Source: Kryptolebias marmoratus (lineage: Eukaryota; Chordata; Actinopteri; Cyprinodontiformes; Rivulidae). Taken from it: a stretch of 64,000 nucleotides of DNA. The stretch's first letter is position 1; each line of letters opens with the position of its first letter. Positions 52,601-64,000 of the stretch are shown here, piece after piece. The DNA is taken from positions 10,507,596 to 10,571,595 of the forward strand of contig NC_051435.1 of assembly GCF_001649575.2 (NCBI RefSeq), written 5' to 3'. Under the pieces are notes generated by a model. The model saw only the letters and a list, made by a program, of their open reading frames with translations, did not search any database and was not told where the DNA came from. The translations under genes and the position numbers were made by a program.

Positions 52601-55368
52601 TTCAACTTATTGATGTGAAAAGTGTTACTGTGAGCTTTTGTTTTGTCACTTAAAAACATCTGTATTTTGGCTTAGCTTTAGAGTAATTTTATTTCTTGTA
52701 GTTTACTTTAGTTAGTATTTATCAGTTTTGTGACTTGAGGAGAGTTAGATATATCTTTTTATTCAATATTTTTATTTAATTCCCCAATTTGTACAACATT
52801 AAAACAGAAAGAGGTGAGTGTACATTCTTTCATTTGAAGTGACTCTACTTTCATCCGAAAGACGGCAGTTTGTTAGCACCATAAATCCACCAAATGTTTA
52901 AATATTCAGTGTTGGCTTAAGTGTGCTCTGGGAGAAATGTCCATACTGACCAGCTGCACATAAAAAAGTATTTTTTGTGTGTTATATGTCAACACAGTTT
53001 CTACTTTGCTCCTTTACTGTGATTTCTGCATGGAAATTGGTGTGTTTTTAAATGAAGCCTGTATTAGATTTTCACATTTTTGCTGCAGTGCTCTGTGGAG
53101 ACGGTGGCACAAGACACAGTTGCCTTCGGTGAGGATCGGAGCCCCCACAGGCTCACGTCTCCTAATAAAACTAATGAAATACGACAGAATTTAAACATGC
53201 CTCAACTGTTTTGACTGCTGCAACCGGTAAATAGATTTTAAGCAAGATTTTACATGTTGCTAAAACAGCGATCCACTTTTCGTTTCATTTTTTTTCTTTC
53301 TCTCTTTCTTGCAGCACATTTAGGTGGGGAGGCAGTTTCACACAAAAAGGGGGTTGTATAAAAAAAACTCAGAGAAGTGGCCAAGTCTGAGGCCAGCAGA
53401 TCAGATCATGTGATCCAGTAAATTAGGGTGGGGTCAGGCTCAGACTTCTCTTGGTTAGATTTAAGAGACGGAGGATTATTTTCCTATAAAAGGAAGATTT
53501 AGGTTTGACTACAAATAGCATCTAGTAAAAGAGATGCTTTTTATAGCATTCTGAGTAGACAGACAAACATGACACTGAATAAAAGATGTCATGTAAATCA
53601 TTTGCCATTGCCTTGCATGTGTTTGACTTTCTGTTTTCTCAAGAGAAGCAGTCATGATGGTGATAATTAGATACTCTGTTTTGACCAGAGTGAGGTCATA
53701 TTTACTCTGTGGGAACTACACAGTGTGATCCTTAGACATTAATCTAATGACAGCCTTGAAGCCTGTACAGACCGTGCTCGCTTCCACAGCGTCTCACCTA
53801 CTTGTTTTGTCTTCTGAACTGTTGACGGACTTGAAATACCAAAGTTTTAACCTTCAGACTTTTCAGCAGGGTTCTGACCCAGTGTTACGGGTGAAATGAA
53901 AAGAGAAATGTTGAAGAACAAGTATGTTACGCTTATAAGGCTGTGGTAAGTTCGCAGTTGTGCCAGTGTCTTCACTCCTGTTGCTGTGAAGTCAACGCCA
54001 AGCAGGGAAAAATAATTCTGGATCATATATAATGGGGAATGTCAGAGGTAGGTTCAGTCACGTTTCTATTTTTCCTTTGCTTTCACGGTATCTTCAATAA
54101 CATCAAATCTTAGTGTATTTTTTTTCTTTAATTCAACTCTACATTTTGTTTTCTGTGGATAGTTTTAGGAGACGAGTTTTCGTGTGATGAAATATTCAGT
54201 TTGTATTTGCAAATTTTGGTCAAAATGCAAGGATTTTTATGTTTGTTTGTTTTTTTAAGTATTGGTGTTACTGTTCACCAAATAAGTCGCACTACTGAAA
54301 TGTCATGTGTTGAGACCTTTTTATGCAGATGACTGTAGCTGTCAACATTTGCTTTTCTTCAACATAATAATCGAGAGAAAAAAAAGTGTCTATCCTGACA
54401 GGGGCTTTGTATCCTCCATCAGTTTCAGAATCTGAACTCTCTCTCTCTCTCCTGACTATTTGTTTCTATTTGCTTTGTTTTCTGGAAATGAACTGTTATG
54501 ACTTTGACTCAGAGGAAGTGGAAGTAGGAGGGACTTGGGCCGGTGTGCTGCAAAACTATGAATGAACAAGAAATGAATCTGGGAGACTGACAGGGGGACT
54601 CCTGGAATAGCCTGCATGGACTAACATGCTCAGTAGTAGCAGAACATTTTAAGTTACTCTAAACCAAGCCTGTCATCTGACTCTGTACAGCCCAGACACC
54701 TTGAATAGCTGTCTGTGTTTTGTTGACAGGCTCCCAGAATTCCTCAGAGTCACATTTCTTCCAAGTGTTTGGGAACCCTTTATGTTCTATGTGCTCATAC
54801 CTTATCGATAACTGCAGTGAGGCTTATCTAAGTTGCTTTTTTTTGGTATTAGATCCATTGCTTTTATCATCTTTTGCAGCTTTGGGTTGTGAAGAAGCCT
54901 TAGCCTGGTCTGTCCGGCATCTGTGTAGACTCCTTAAAGTTGCTGGGGAGTATAGTTGAATTTGTCCATTCCATCTTTCCTACCAGCAGAAACACTGGCT
55001 GTCATTCAGTTTGTGTTGCGTTTTTTAATGATACAATATTTTATACACAGTTATTTAAGTTGCGTGTTCTCTCAAGTCCATATGGCATTAATTTGCACTG
55101 TCACAGACATAAAACATTGACAGTCCTTCTGTATTTTGGCCATATGGCTTGTGTGGGTGTGTGTTTGTGCTGCTGGTGCAGTGTGTGGCCACCCAGAGTC
55201 ACTTCTCAGCATCATTTGCCAATGTGTAACAGAGAGGGCTTGAATCAAGTCAAATTAATGAGTGACGTGTGTTTGAACGAGCACGCACATATTCTGGTAT
55301 GTGTACAAGATGTTTCACTGAGCCACTGTGGAGAACAGATCATTTCTGACTTGTGTGTATCCACACAG

Positions 55369-55502
55369 GAGGAATGCCAGCTCCTGAGCAGAGCCCAGTG
55401 ACGGAGGAGGGGCTTCTGCTGACCATTTGCAACAGCTCAACTGGCCGCAAAATGGAGACCGACAGCACCGCCAATAACATCCTGGCCTCTGTCAAAGAAC
55501 AG
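55369..55502 (+). CDS. pkp4: Plakophilin 4, first coding exon (gene continues beyond the window)
   Basis: The acceptor CCACACAG precedes a five-base leader end and the ATG at 55374; the donor GTAGTG follows 55502. The 43 codons end in phase 0. The peptide begins MPAPEQ and ends ILASVKEQ, as in human PKP4 (p0071), with a METDSTAN block matching human MEPETTAT. PKP4 is a delta-catenin-type armadillo protein of adherens junctions, desmosomes and the midbody that binds cadherin tails. The next human segment (ELQFQRLTRELE) was not found up to 64000, so the armadillo repeats lie beyond the right edge. The upstream leader exon is expected in the shared promoter region near 40 kb. Confidence 0.9.
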
Positions 55503-56511
55503 GTAGTGTTTCTTCAGTCGACATTGTGTTTATGGCTCCTCTGACTCATGTTATATCTCTATATGGCACTGTCAGTTTTTTTTGTTTTTGTTTTTTTTTA
55601 CCATTTAAGTATGCTGGTATTTATTGAGTGCTAAGTTTCCTGGTGACTCACACATCATATGCTGCTCAGGGCTGTTGTGTTGCCGCTAATTTATGTGTCA
55701 TATTTATATTGCATCAATATAACTTCCATCTGGTACACACTGTAGTCACAAGGTGGCTTTTTTTTCTGCGTGTCAGATGAAAAGATTATTTTGATTTGTT
55801 GTTGACTGCTGAGAAATGACTTTGTTTTGAAAATTTGGACTGATCTAAACTTGACTTGAAGGTATTGGTTGTTTACCGCCTGCAGTCATGGCCTGGCTTG
55901 TATTACTGGACAACCAGGAAGCTCAACTAGCAGGGTTTCAGAGCTTGAGAAGGGACATGCCCTCTGACTCATCCATCTCCGCCAGACTCTTTGTGATTCA
56001 TGTACTCTCTTTAGGCATTCAAAAAAAAGAAAAAAACCACACACACACAACCACACTCCTTTTCTCACTGGTAGCATTCCCTTCTTCTATATTTTTAGAA
56101 GTCCAGCATAAGATGCATAAGTAGGGATTTTTAAAAATTATTTATCTTTTTAGGGTTTTAATTGTCTTGGTTGCATCTTTTGTGTTTTTTTCTCAAAGCC
56201 CCTGCAAACATTGTTTTCAACAAGTGCTCTGCTGTTTATCATCAATTAGCAGACACAAGTCCAGTTCAGATTTACTGCAGGAAAGTGTTTATTGTTAACA
56301 TGAGCAAGGAAGGGGGAAGGAGGAGCACCTGTTGATGTCACGTCCTTCCTTAGAGTATCCCTCAGTCGCTCGTCTGGTTAGAGCAGATATCCATGCGCGC
56401 GAGCAGGAAAAGCAAGTTGCCTGCCTGAAATGTTGCTTTTACAATGACTTAGCGGTTGGAGACGTGTGTTAAAGAGTTAAGACTGTAAAATGATTGTTTT
56501 TTTGTGTTTAG

Positions 56512-56542
56512 ACAGTACGGATTGGGACAGGCAACTAAAAAG
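56512..56542 (+). other. Possible 31-base cassette exon in pkp4 intron 2
   Basis: A strong acceptor (T-rich tract then TTTAG, ending 56511) and a strong donor (AAG then GTGAGT from 56543) frame 31 bases. Joined to the first coding exon in phase 0 the insert reads eight codons and then TAA, so inclusion would end translation early. It may be a poison exon, an alternative leader exon or a chance pair of sites. Confidence 0.2.
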
Positions 56543-59500
56543 GTGAGTAAGAATGAAACTTCGTGGAGGGGTCAGATGCGAGAGTTTGCTTCCCTCTCTG
56601 GCTTACATGGTTTTCCTGTAATTGTTTAGAAGCAGACCTTCCAGGGATTGCGTTTTCAACGTAAACATGCAAGGCTGCAGTGTTGTGGGTTTGCACATAG
56701 TTAGGGCTGAGGCTTAACATGACTGAGTGTTTGGTAAGTACTTGTTCTGTGGTTGTCGAAGTCTTACTGGTTTCTGTTTTCTGCCTGTTTGCTGGTAGAA
56801 CCCCTTCACTTGTTTGTTTGGTATTTTTCACAACACCTTCTCTTCCTTTATTGGCTTTTCTTTCTCTTCCAACTTTTCTTTCAGTCACTGTTGTAGTAAC
56901 AGCGGCTCTGAGGCTCCCAAGAAGCCCAAACAAGGACAGATTCACCAACATATTATGGTTTCATTCCCTCGGTGAGCTCCTTTACTTGGACATGCCTGTC
57001 CTCTACTACTAACAAATGCCAGGTTCCTTTCTTTTCAGTGAATTTAGGAAACTTATGTTGCTCTATAGTTTAGGGTTGTTGTTCTTCACTTTTCTGATAT
57101 TATTTGCCACAAATGGTCCCTTCTCAGCATTTAATTTCTTGTCAAAATTGAATTCAACCACAATGGTCTTTTGAGAGTAATCAAATGATTAATTTCAGTT
57201 TTTTTTTTCCTTGAGTCTAAATGAAATATTGGAAGTACTGTATGTGACATTTAGAAATAATGTGTTTCATTCAGCCTACTTTGTGCTTGTTTGTTATTTT
57301 AGTTATTAAAATTATCATTGGTCTGTAATTACCGCTATTTATTTCTGGTAATTGAATATCTCTGTTAAATATGTTTGAAATGATCTTTTTTTCTTCTTCT
57401 TCTTCTCCTTTATGGACGATCTGCTTTATGTGAGTGTTTTAAACTGTGATGTGTAAATCAAACATTAGCTCAGTGTTTTCAGGAGATGAATCTAGATCTC
57501 CACTGCGGCCTCAGTATGGAGCCTCAATCACAGATTATTATAACTAAGGATGATTACAATTACTCAGCAGGGCAGAGAAATCGGATGATTTTTGACTGGT
57601 TTAACCAATTACAAGAAGATCAGGTGCTCCAAGTTTTGTTTAATTTCTCAAAAGTTGTGACAAGTTGAACAGTCTGTAAATGTCTTGGAACAGATGATTC
57701 ATGTTGCTGGACCTTTAGGAGAAGAATGTGATCTCATCATTCTCTGAAATAGGATTCAAGTTGCTCAGTTTGTGACCCGCCAAATGTTTTTTGTTGAAAC
57801 CTTTTAGACAATGAGCCAGTTCAGCATATGAACTCTTCTAGAAATTTGTGATGGATGCTGTATGTGGTTCATCATTATCTTACTATAATATGCAAGGTCT
57901 GTCCTGAAAAGATGTCATGTGGATAGAACCATATTTCGATATATATTTTAACATCTACTGTGCCTTTTCACATGTGCAAGTTGCAAGTTACTTAGTTATT
58001 ATAACATCTGAGATTAAGTCTTTAAAATTGAGTCCTAATAACACTCCAGATGATACTTTTTCTCTTGAGTCCAAATCATGCTGTGTCTCTACACGCTTAC
58101 ACACTTGTTCCCAAATGTACCCATACACACAAATCCATTCCTGTGTAAAAAACGACATTAAGGTAGCAGCATTTCTCTGTGGGCTTTTTGGAAAAATAAA
58201 TGAATTTAATATGAAAGATATACAGAATGTTTTTTTTTTTCTGTGAGTTTTTTTTTCTTTCCAAATTTGTCCTCCAAATTATCAAAGTATTATGTGCAGT
58301 GATATGGGTATTTTATGATTTTAACATTGTTTGGCTGATTAACACTTTTCTGAAGTAGTTTTAAAATTTGTAAAAGCAACTTTTTGCATATTCCCGAACT
58401 TCTGCCTACCTGTACTTCTGAGAGCTTCTGCCTCTCCAAGGTGCTCTTTTTGTACCCAGTCATGTTTCAGGTCATTGACCTTTTACCAATTAACCTCATT
58501 AGTTAAACCAGGTTCCTCCAGTGGGTTTTTTTTCAGTACTAGTAACCAGTCAAGCATTTTGCAGCCTTTTTGTGTTGCTGCCATCAATTTCTGGTTGAAA
58601 AAATATTTTTCATTAAACAGTGAAATGTTTTTCCATGTTCTGTATAACATATGGCTTATCTCTCATTCTGTTCTGCATTTATAGTATTTTATACAGCAGC
58701 TCCACTCGTAATTTATACATTTAGATTTTGTTTTGTTGTTTCCTGAGATCATGCATTTGTCCACTTTGTCTTGCAAAGAATCCATGTGCACATTCTGAGT
58801 TGCACTTAGTAATAATAAATAATCTTTAAGAACACATTTGTCCAAGTACCTTTAACTATCATAACTATCAATACTATGAGAAGTTTAATCATTAAATTTG
58901 TTCATAGTAGGGCTGCGGGATATATCTTATGTAGTTAGTCCCTTTGGCTTTTTGTTTAGCAGGCTCTTAACATTCATCATGCAGGCATCAGTGAGTAAGA
59001 GGTCATGTCATTAAAGTGCATTGCACTGATGACTCTGGCCTAGTCACTTTATTTTTCTTTTCAAATGCTTTCTCTAGTAGAAAAATAGCTGCAGGATTGT
59101 AAGGGCTGTCATCATGTCAGCTCTGATATTGTCCAGGGGAAGCTCAGCTTAATGTACACACATGTCCATAGCTGCCCCTCAGTGCTCCTATTTTTATCCA
59201 GGCTAGTAAATCACCAGTAGGCTGTGAAAACAGAGTATGGATGGGATTATAGCTGTAATGAAACTTGTGCCTGACTGAAATGTGCATGTTAATGGACTGT
59301 TAACTTCCTGTTTATGATTGTATACATACAAAGCAGTTTTATAGAGCAAAGTGTGCTTTTGTGACATTTCTACATCATGTGTAATCATCCAGAGTGTTGG
59401 AAGTTTCATGTTGTCATGTTGTCTTTGCCACACTTTGTATTAGGGTGTACTTTTTACATCTCAAGAAAAGAGTTAGAAGCCCAAATCAAATTATTTTTGT

Positions 59501-62500
59501 GTTGCTAAATGTTCAATCAATAAAGTTAATTTCTTGTAATAAGGGTTTGGCTTTCTAACTTAGGAAATGCTGTGTTTTGTGTGCTCCTGTTTGCCCAAAG
59601 AGTAACACTGTTGCTAGCTGTGTTGGTACATACCGACATGCACTGCTCAGCCTGTTGAACAGGCCCCACTCGGGTGTTTCAGCACCGCATGGAGAGAAAA
59701 AAAGGCACACAATTGAATTTTTCCACTATGTTGGAGTCAGTTGCACATAAAATCTGTCTGCCTCCTGCCTCTCTTTCTGGCAAACTGGAGTTAGACTTTG
59801 TGACCCTGATTTTATCTGAATTAGGCATGAACACACACACAAGGACCGACCTTGCTTTGAGGGCAGCTTTTTCAGTACCTTGTTAAAGTCTTGATGAGCT
59901 GGCTGGGATAGTAATCATTGGAGATATTAATCCAAGCCTTTATCTTGTTTTAATTGTGCCAGGTTCAACTTTGTCTAAGTGACACACCTAAAGAAGTTAA
60001 TAGTTTGGGTCAAGGTAAAGCCTCGAGGCAGTGTTGTTGCTACTTTGCATTTTCATGCCATAGGTGTCTCATAGAGGTTGAGTTTTCTCCGCAGGCGATA
60101 ATGTCTGTTCCACTTCCATAGGCAAAATAGGAACTCTAATTACAATCGACCAGTGATTTTCTCCAGTCCTCAGGGTTTTATCTGCCTTTCTCTGCTTGGT
60201 ACTGCCTCTGTGACACAGGCAAGGAGAAATCTAAAGGCATTCTGGCCTCGATTATAGTCATAAAAATGGAAGCCTGGCTCTGAGCAATAACCCCATGGGG
60301 GAGCAGAGTATAAGAGGGAGGGAGGGAGCCATGTTCAGAGGTGAGCGATGCAGGTGAAGGAGAGTGCTCAGATATACAGGGGAAAGACAAAATGCTTAGA
60401 GGAAAGACAAAATGCTCAGATATAAAGGATGATGAGTGAAGGAAGAAAAGACAAAGTGAGATTGACCATGATGGAGAGAGTAAAAGACACTGTCACCTGT
60501 GAATAGTTTTCTAAAGTGCTGTGACAGGAGCCTGTCAATGTAGTGAAACCCAGAAAAAGAGGGGAAAGAGGAAGAGAAGATGATCAGCTCTCAATGTGAC
60601 ATGATGTCAGAGAAGTGGTGTGTCTAGCCTGACAAAGCACTGTCGTTTTGAACTCAGCCGTGGGAAATCTCCTCCCAACTAGCCTGCTAATACTCATCAC
60701 CATCACTGTCATCATCATCATTATTATAACTATAATCATTGCCACATGCTCACAGGATGTGGTCTTTGGGGATCAGGAGTTGTGCTCCTCATACTGATGA
60801 CAGGAGTGTAGTTCAGGCTAGAGGGGTTTCTTTGCATTTAAAGAAGGTGTTCAGGAAGTTGACCAGGTGAATCACCAATGAGGTTTTATGTCTCTGTTTC
60901 ATCCTTTACCTAATTGTCTCTCAGATGAGTTTTTCTAAGTGACTGAATCTGAGGTAATCATACGAGTCACTGCGGTCTTTGTTCACTTACATCTACCTCT
61001 GGATTGACAGTCCCTGAATTGTTCACTCCCCTCCCCTCATTATAGCCCAAAGCAATGTTCTTTTTGTCTGACACAACACTATTGATCTTTCTGTGGAACT
61101 GTATGTTCACCGGTCCTCGTGAGTTGCTCTGGCTGTGCGATTTCACTGCCTCATCATTTAGGCTTTTTGCTCCAATTGAGAAGATACAGATTGCCTTTGT
61201 GAGTTACTCAGTTGTACTATGGCTCAGAATTATCAGCCTCACTATAGGAACTCTAATAAAAGTACAACATCTTGTAGGAGCAAAGAAAAAAAAAAGTTGT
61301 GCCAAAATTGAAGGATCTGATGGTATACTAGAGATTAATTTGTAGTAAACTATTTTGTACTGTACAATCAAAGTAAAATGTGTGCCAATAAAACTTGGTG
61401 AACAGTGGAAGTTTAAGCAAAGATATTCACTTCCGGTAAATATTACAAATTACCATGGCAAAAAATTCAGTTACTTTTAAATAGCTAGGCCGTAAATGAG
61501 CCAAGACCGTCAAATTAAACAGTGAATTGGAAATATCAACACAACAAGAATAATTTGTGGAAAAACAAATTCGGAGGTTATCTACTTTGTTCAAAAACAG
61601 AAATTTTCTTCCCCCTCCCACTCATGCAGTCTTTGTTATTGACAGTCTTTCTTCGGTTGTCATTTTCTTTTGTTGCTAGTGCCGGCTGCAACGCTCTTCA
61701 ATGGAACTGACAGCTCTTTAAATAGAACTCACCACATATGACAGTCTTAAATGACATTTTAATTACTAAGTCAACTTGGAACTTCAAGTTTATGTATTTT
61801 TTAAAAATGTTTTTAGTCAAATACTTTAATTTTGTCAATTATTTTAGCATTTCAGGAGGGGTAAAAATCACTGATCGATGCTGGCATTTATGGTTTTTAT
61901 AAGAACCATGCTGTTGGGGATTTTCTAAGTTACGCCTGTAAGCACGATAAAATGTAAACATGATACAAATGAACTCAATTAATATCTCTGACATCCGGTG
62001 TGACACGTAGGCATGTTTTACACATAAACACAAAGGCTGGTAATATTGAAAAACCCTAACACGTGCCATATAGTTTTTTGTTTTTAACATTGAAGTTAAA
62101 TTTTTGCAATATCAACTTTTTACTGCATGAAAGCTCTGATTTAGGATTGTGTTCAATTCCTGCCCCTTTACTCTCTTATGTCCACAAATCTTTTACTGTA
62201 TTTTTTTAAGTGCTCATAATTTTAGTGAACACTGCCCATCCAAAAAAAAAGGCACTACATAGAGCAACTAAATAAATGGGTAAAAGTTTTTATTGGAAAA
62301 GGGCTTGAGTACTTGAGTGCAGTGATTGTGTTTCAGCTAACACGTTCTTTAATTTCTTCTGATGAAGTGAGTAAAAAAAATGTCTGAAAATATTCAGTGG
62401 TTGAGGAAAAGACTGTTTCAGTAGGGTCAAATTGTGCATCAAGCACCGAGCACAAACTAAAACTAAGAGCAGTTTTAGTAAGAGTGTTTCTAAATGCACA

Positions 62501-63859
62501 CTCAGGGCATTTGGAGCTAAACAGCTGTGTAGCCTGAAGAAAGTCAGTTTTTAGTGAAGCTAATCAGAAAAAGGATTTAGTTTACAAGGGTGCATAAAGA
62601 TTGAACGCAAAAGGTTATATTGGCTGATTGTGTCTTGATTTACTTCAAAAGTGAAGTAAGACTTCAAAAGTGGTGAATGCTTCAGGGTAAGACGAGCAGC
62701 AGATGAAGTGAAGCACCCATTATGTCTAGTGCCCACTGTACAATCGTATCTGGGCAGTGTTAGAAGCTGAGGTTTCTCCGCTTGGTCAGGTCCAAGTTCA
62801 ACAACATTATGTTCCAATAAAATAAGGCCAACTAATTACCTCAAAATACTTAATGACCAGGTTTTTATAGCAGTATATTTTTTTTCTTTCATAATGACAG
62901 AGACATATTCTAAGATGACAATACAAGGATTTATTGGGCTCAAAAGGTGAGAGAGTGGTTCAGGGAGCATGAGACATCATTTTCACACATGGATTGGCTC
63001 CAGCAAAGTTCAAACTTTATCTGTATAGAGAGGCTTTGTGATGACCTGAAGCAAACTTTGCACAGTGGTTTGACTATCCCATTATTATTACAAGAGCTTG
63101 GCAAAAAAAAAAATCTAGATGATAATAAATGACAAGCAGAAGCTGATCAACATACTGTTAGAGTAAATGTAATCAAAGGTAAAGTATATCTGTTTTGGGT
63201 TGAGGTGTTTCAGTTATATATCTGCTATGGTTTCATGTCACTTCAACTAGTTTCCTAAAGCCTTAGTGTTTTAACAAAGGGACTTAGTGGTAGTTTTTGC
63301 AAATAATTACAATGCAACTTTCCTCCAGATTTTCTACCAAGTCCTGCTCTCCTCGCCTTTGTGTCCCCGCTGCTGCAGAAATCCTTTAACCTCTGCTGTC
63401 ATTCTCCCACTGCGCAGCAGTTCTGGTCTCTTGTTGGAATGTGTTTGCATCACTGCAGTGAGAGTGCAGAGCTGTCAGGCCTCATTGCCACTTAATGAAC
63501 AAACAAATTTCTGGTAGATTCTTCAGTTAAGTGGGAAAGCCATCTGCACTAGTTACGCTAAATTGATTTGAATATCACAAATGAGCTCACATCTTACATT
63601 TGTGTCAGTTGGCGATCACATTGGCTACTGTATGTGTCCATCTGTCATCTTTGGCTGCCATGTCACGGAGCAACTTTTTGTCAAGACTCTTCTTCCTACC
63701 TTACAGTACGTGTGGCTGTTCTTTCTCACCGACCTGTGTCTCTGGTTCATTACATACAACATTGTATTGGTTATTGATAAAATGTAATTGTATTAGTTGC
63801 AGTTGGCTTTGTCTTAACACATATACTATGTAATTAGTAATCTGTACATAATAATTAGG

Positions 63860-63875
63860 GTCTGTAATTACAGAC
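63860..63875. promoter_or_regulatory. Perfect 16-bp palindrome with a TAATTA core
   Basis: GTCTGTAATTACAGAC equals its own reverse complement. TAATTA is the core of paired homeodomain sites, and another TAATTA lies about 10 bases upstream. It sits in pkp4 intron 2. Confidence 0.4.
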
Positions 63876-64000
63876 ACTGATTACTATAAAAGAAGAATGC
63901 ATGGGGGGAAATGTCAGTTTAGATCTGCAAATCAACCAAAAGACTCTTCACGAACTGAAGGATTAATCTCACTGAGTTACGACTGTTGCCAAACACCATT

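Larger units (their letters stand above)
40400..55368 (+). other. pkp4: pkp4 first intron (long, mostly unannotated)
   Basis: About 15 kb separates the GC-rich start region from the first coding exon. Apart from the MITE at 41416, GT and ATT microsatellites (43576, 47313) and the Tc1-like remnant near 52220, I see AT-rich single-copy-looking sequence with many TAAT/ATTA words and no exon with good codon structure. Long first introns of this kind often hold conserved enhancers, but that cannot be judged from one sequence. Confidence 0.5.
55503..64000 (+). other. pkp4: pkp4 second intron (runs off the window)
   Basis: No further coding exon matching PKP4 is seen. The region is AT-rich with short T runs, a GGAA/GAGA-rich stretch near 60320-60580 and an ATC/ATT run near 60700. 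A 31-base possible cassette exon lies at 56512-56542 and a palindrome at 63860-63875. Confidence 0.55.

Noticed and set aside
54940..55401. Open frame of 153 codons running into the pkp4 exon
   Set aside because: It is in a different frame from the MPAPEQ start and crosses the intron-exon boundary; the pkp4 exon explains the only conserved part.
56535..56951. Open frame of 138 codons on the minus strand
   Set aside because: No family resemblance and no start or polyadenylation context; it overlaps nothing conserved.

Overview
The window is teleost nuclear DNA. This rests on short spliced genes typical of ray-finned fish, fish-type interspersed repeats (L2 and L1 LINE fragments, a Tc1-like remnant, hairpin MITEs, a degraded LINE tail running into a TGGA microsatellite) and long CA and TATC microsatellites. 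A percomorph is likely, but the species cannot be read from the sequence. There are no operons, CRISPR arrays, phage or bacterial genes.

Layout: 1-6.7 kb holds repeats, an L1 3' end and two promoter-like GC-rich patches, one with a possible first exon of an unidentified minus-strand gene. c7orf57 (7 exons, + strand, 198 aa) spans 6858-9379. Uridine phosphorylase upp2 (7 exons, + strand, 313 aa) spans 10530-12126, with a compact CCAAT / DR1-like / TATA-like promoter. ccdc148 runs on the minus strand from about 39.65 kb to 13017; 13 coding exons were placed by splice sites and by agreement with the human protein as I remember it. Its introns carry most of the repeats. A shared GC-rich start region at 39.6-40.4 kb separates ccdc148 from pkp4 (plakophilin 4, + strand). 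Only the first coding exon of pkp4 (55369-55502) is recognisable here; the rest of the gene lies beyond the right edge.

How the genes relate: upp2 cleaves uridine to uracil and ribose-1-phosphate. c7orf57 and ccdc148 are poorly characterised, and the first is linked to ciliated cells by expression from memory. Both have a 14-bp match to the RFX X-box next to their 5' ends. pkp4 encodes an armadillo-repeat junction protein. The order c7orf57-upp-ccdc148-pkp4 joins two human neighbourhoods that are separate, C7orf57-UPP1 (7p12.3) and UPP2-CCDC148-PKP4 (2q24.1).

The best leads are this bridging synteny, the paired X-boxes, a fish Upp2 that lacks one cysteine of the redox switch described in human UPP2, two probable GC-AG introns, a ccdc148 polyadenylation signal lying inside its own last codons, and a repeat family whose copies all sit antisense inside ccdc148. 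I did not find a wholly new multi-gene system.
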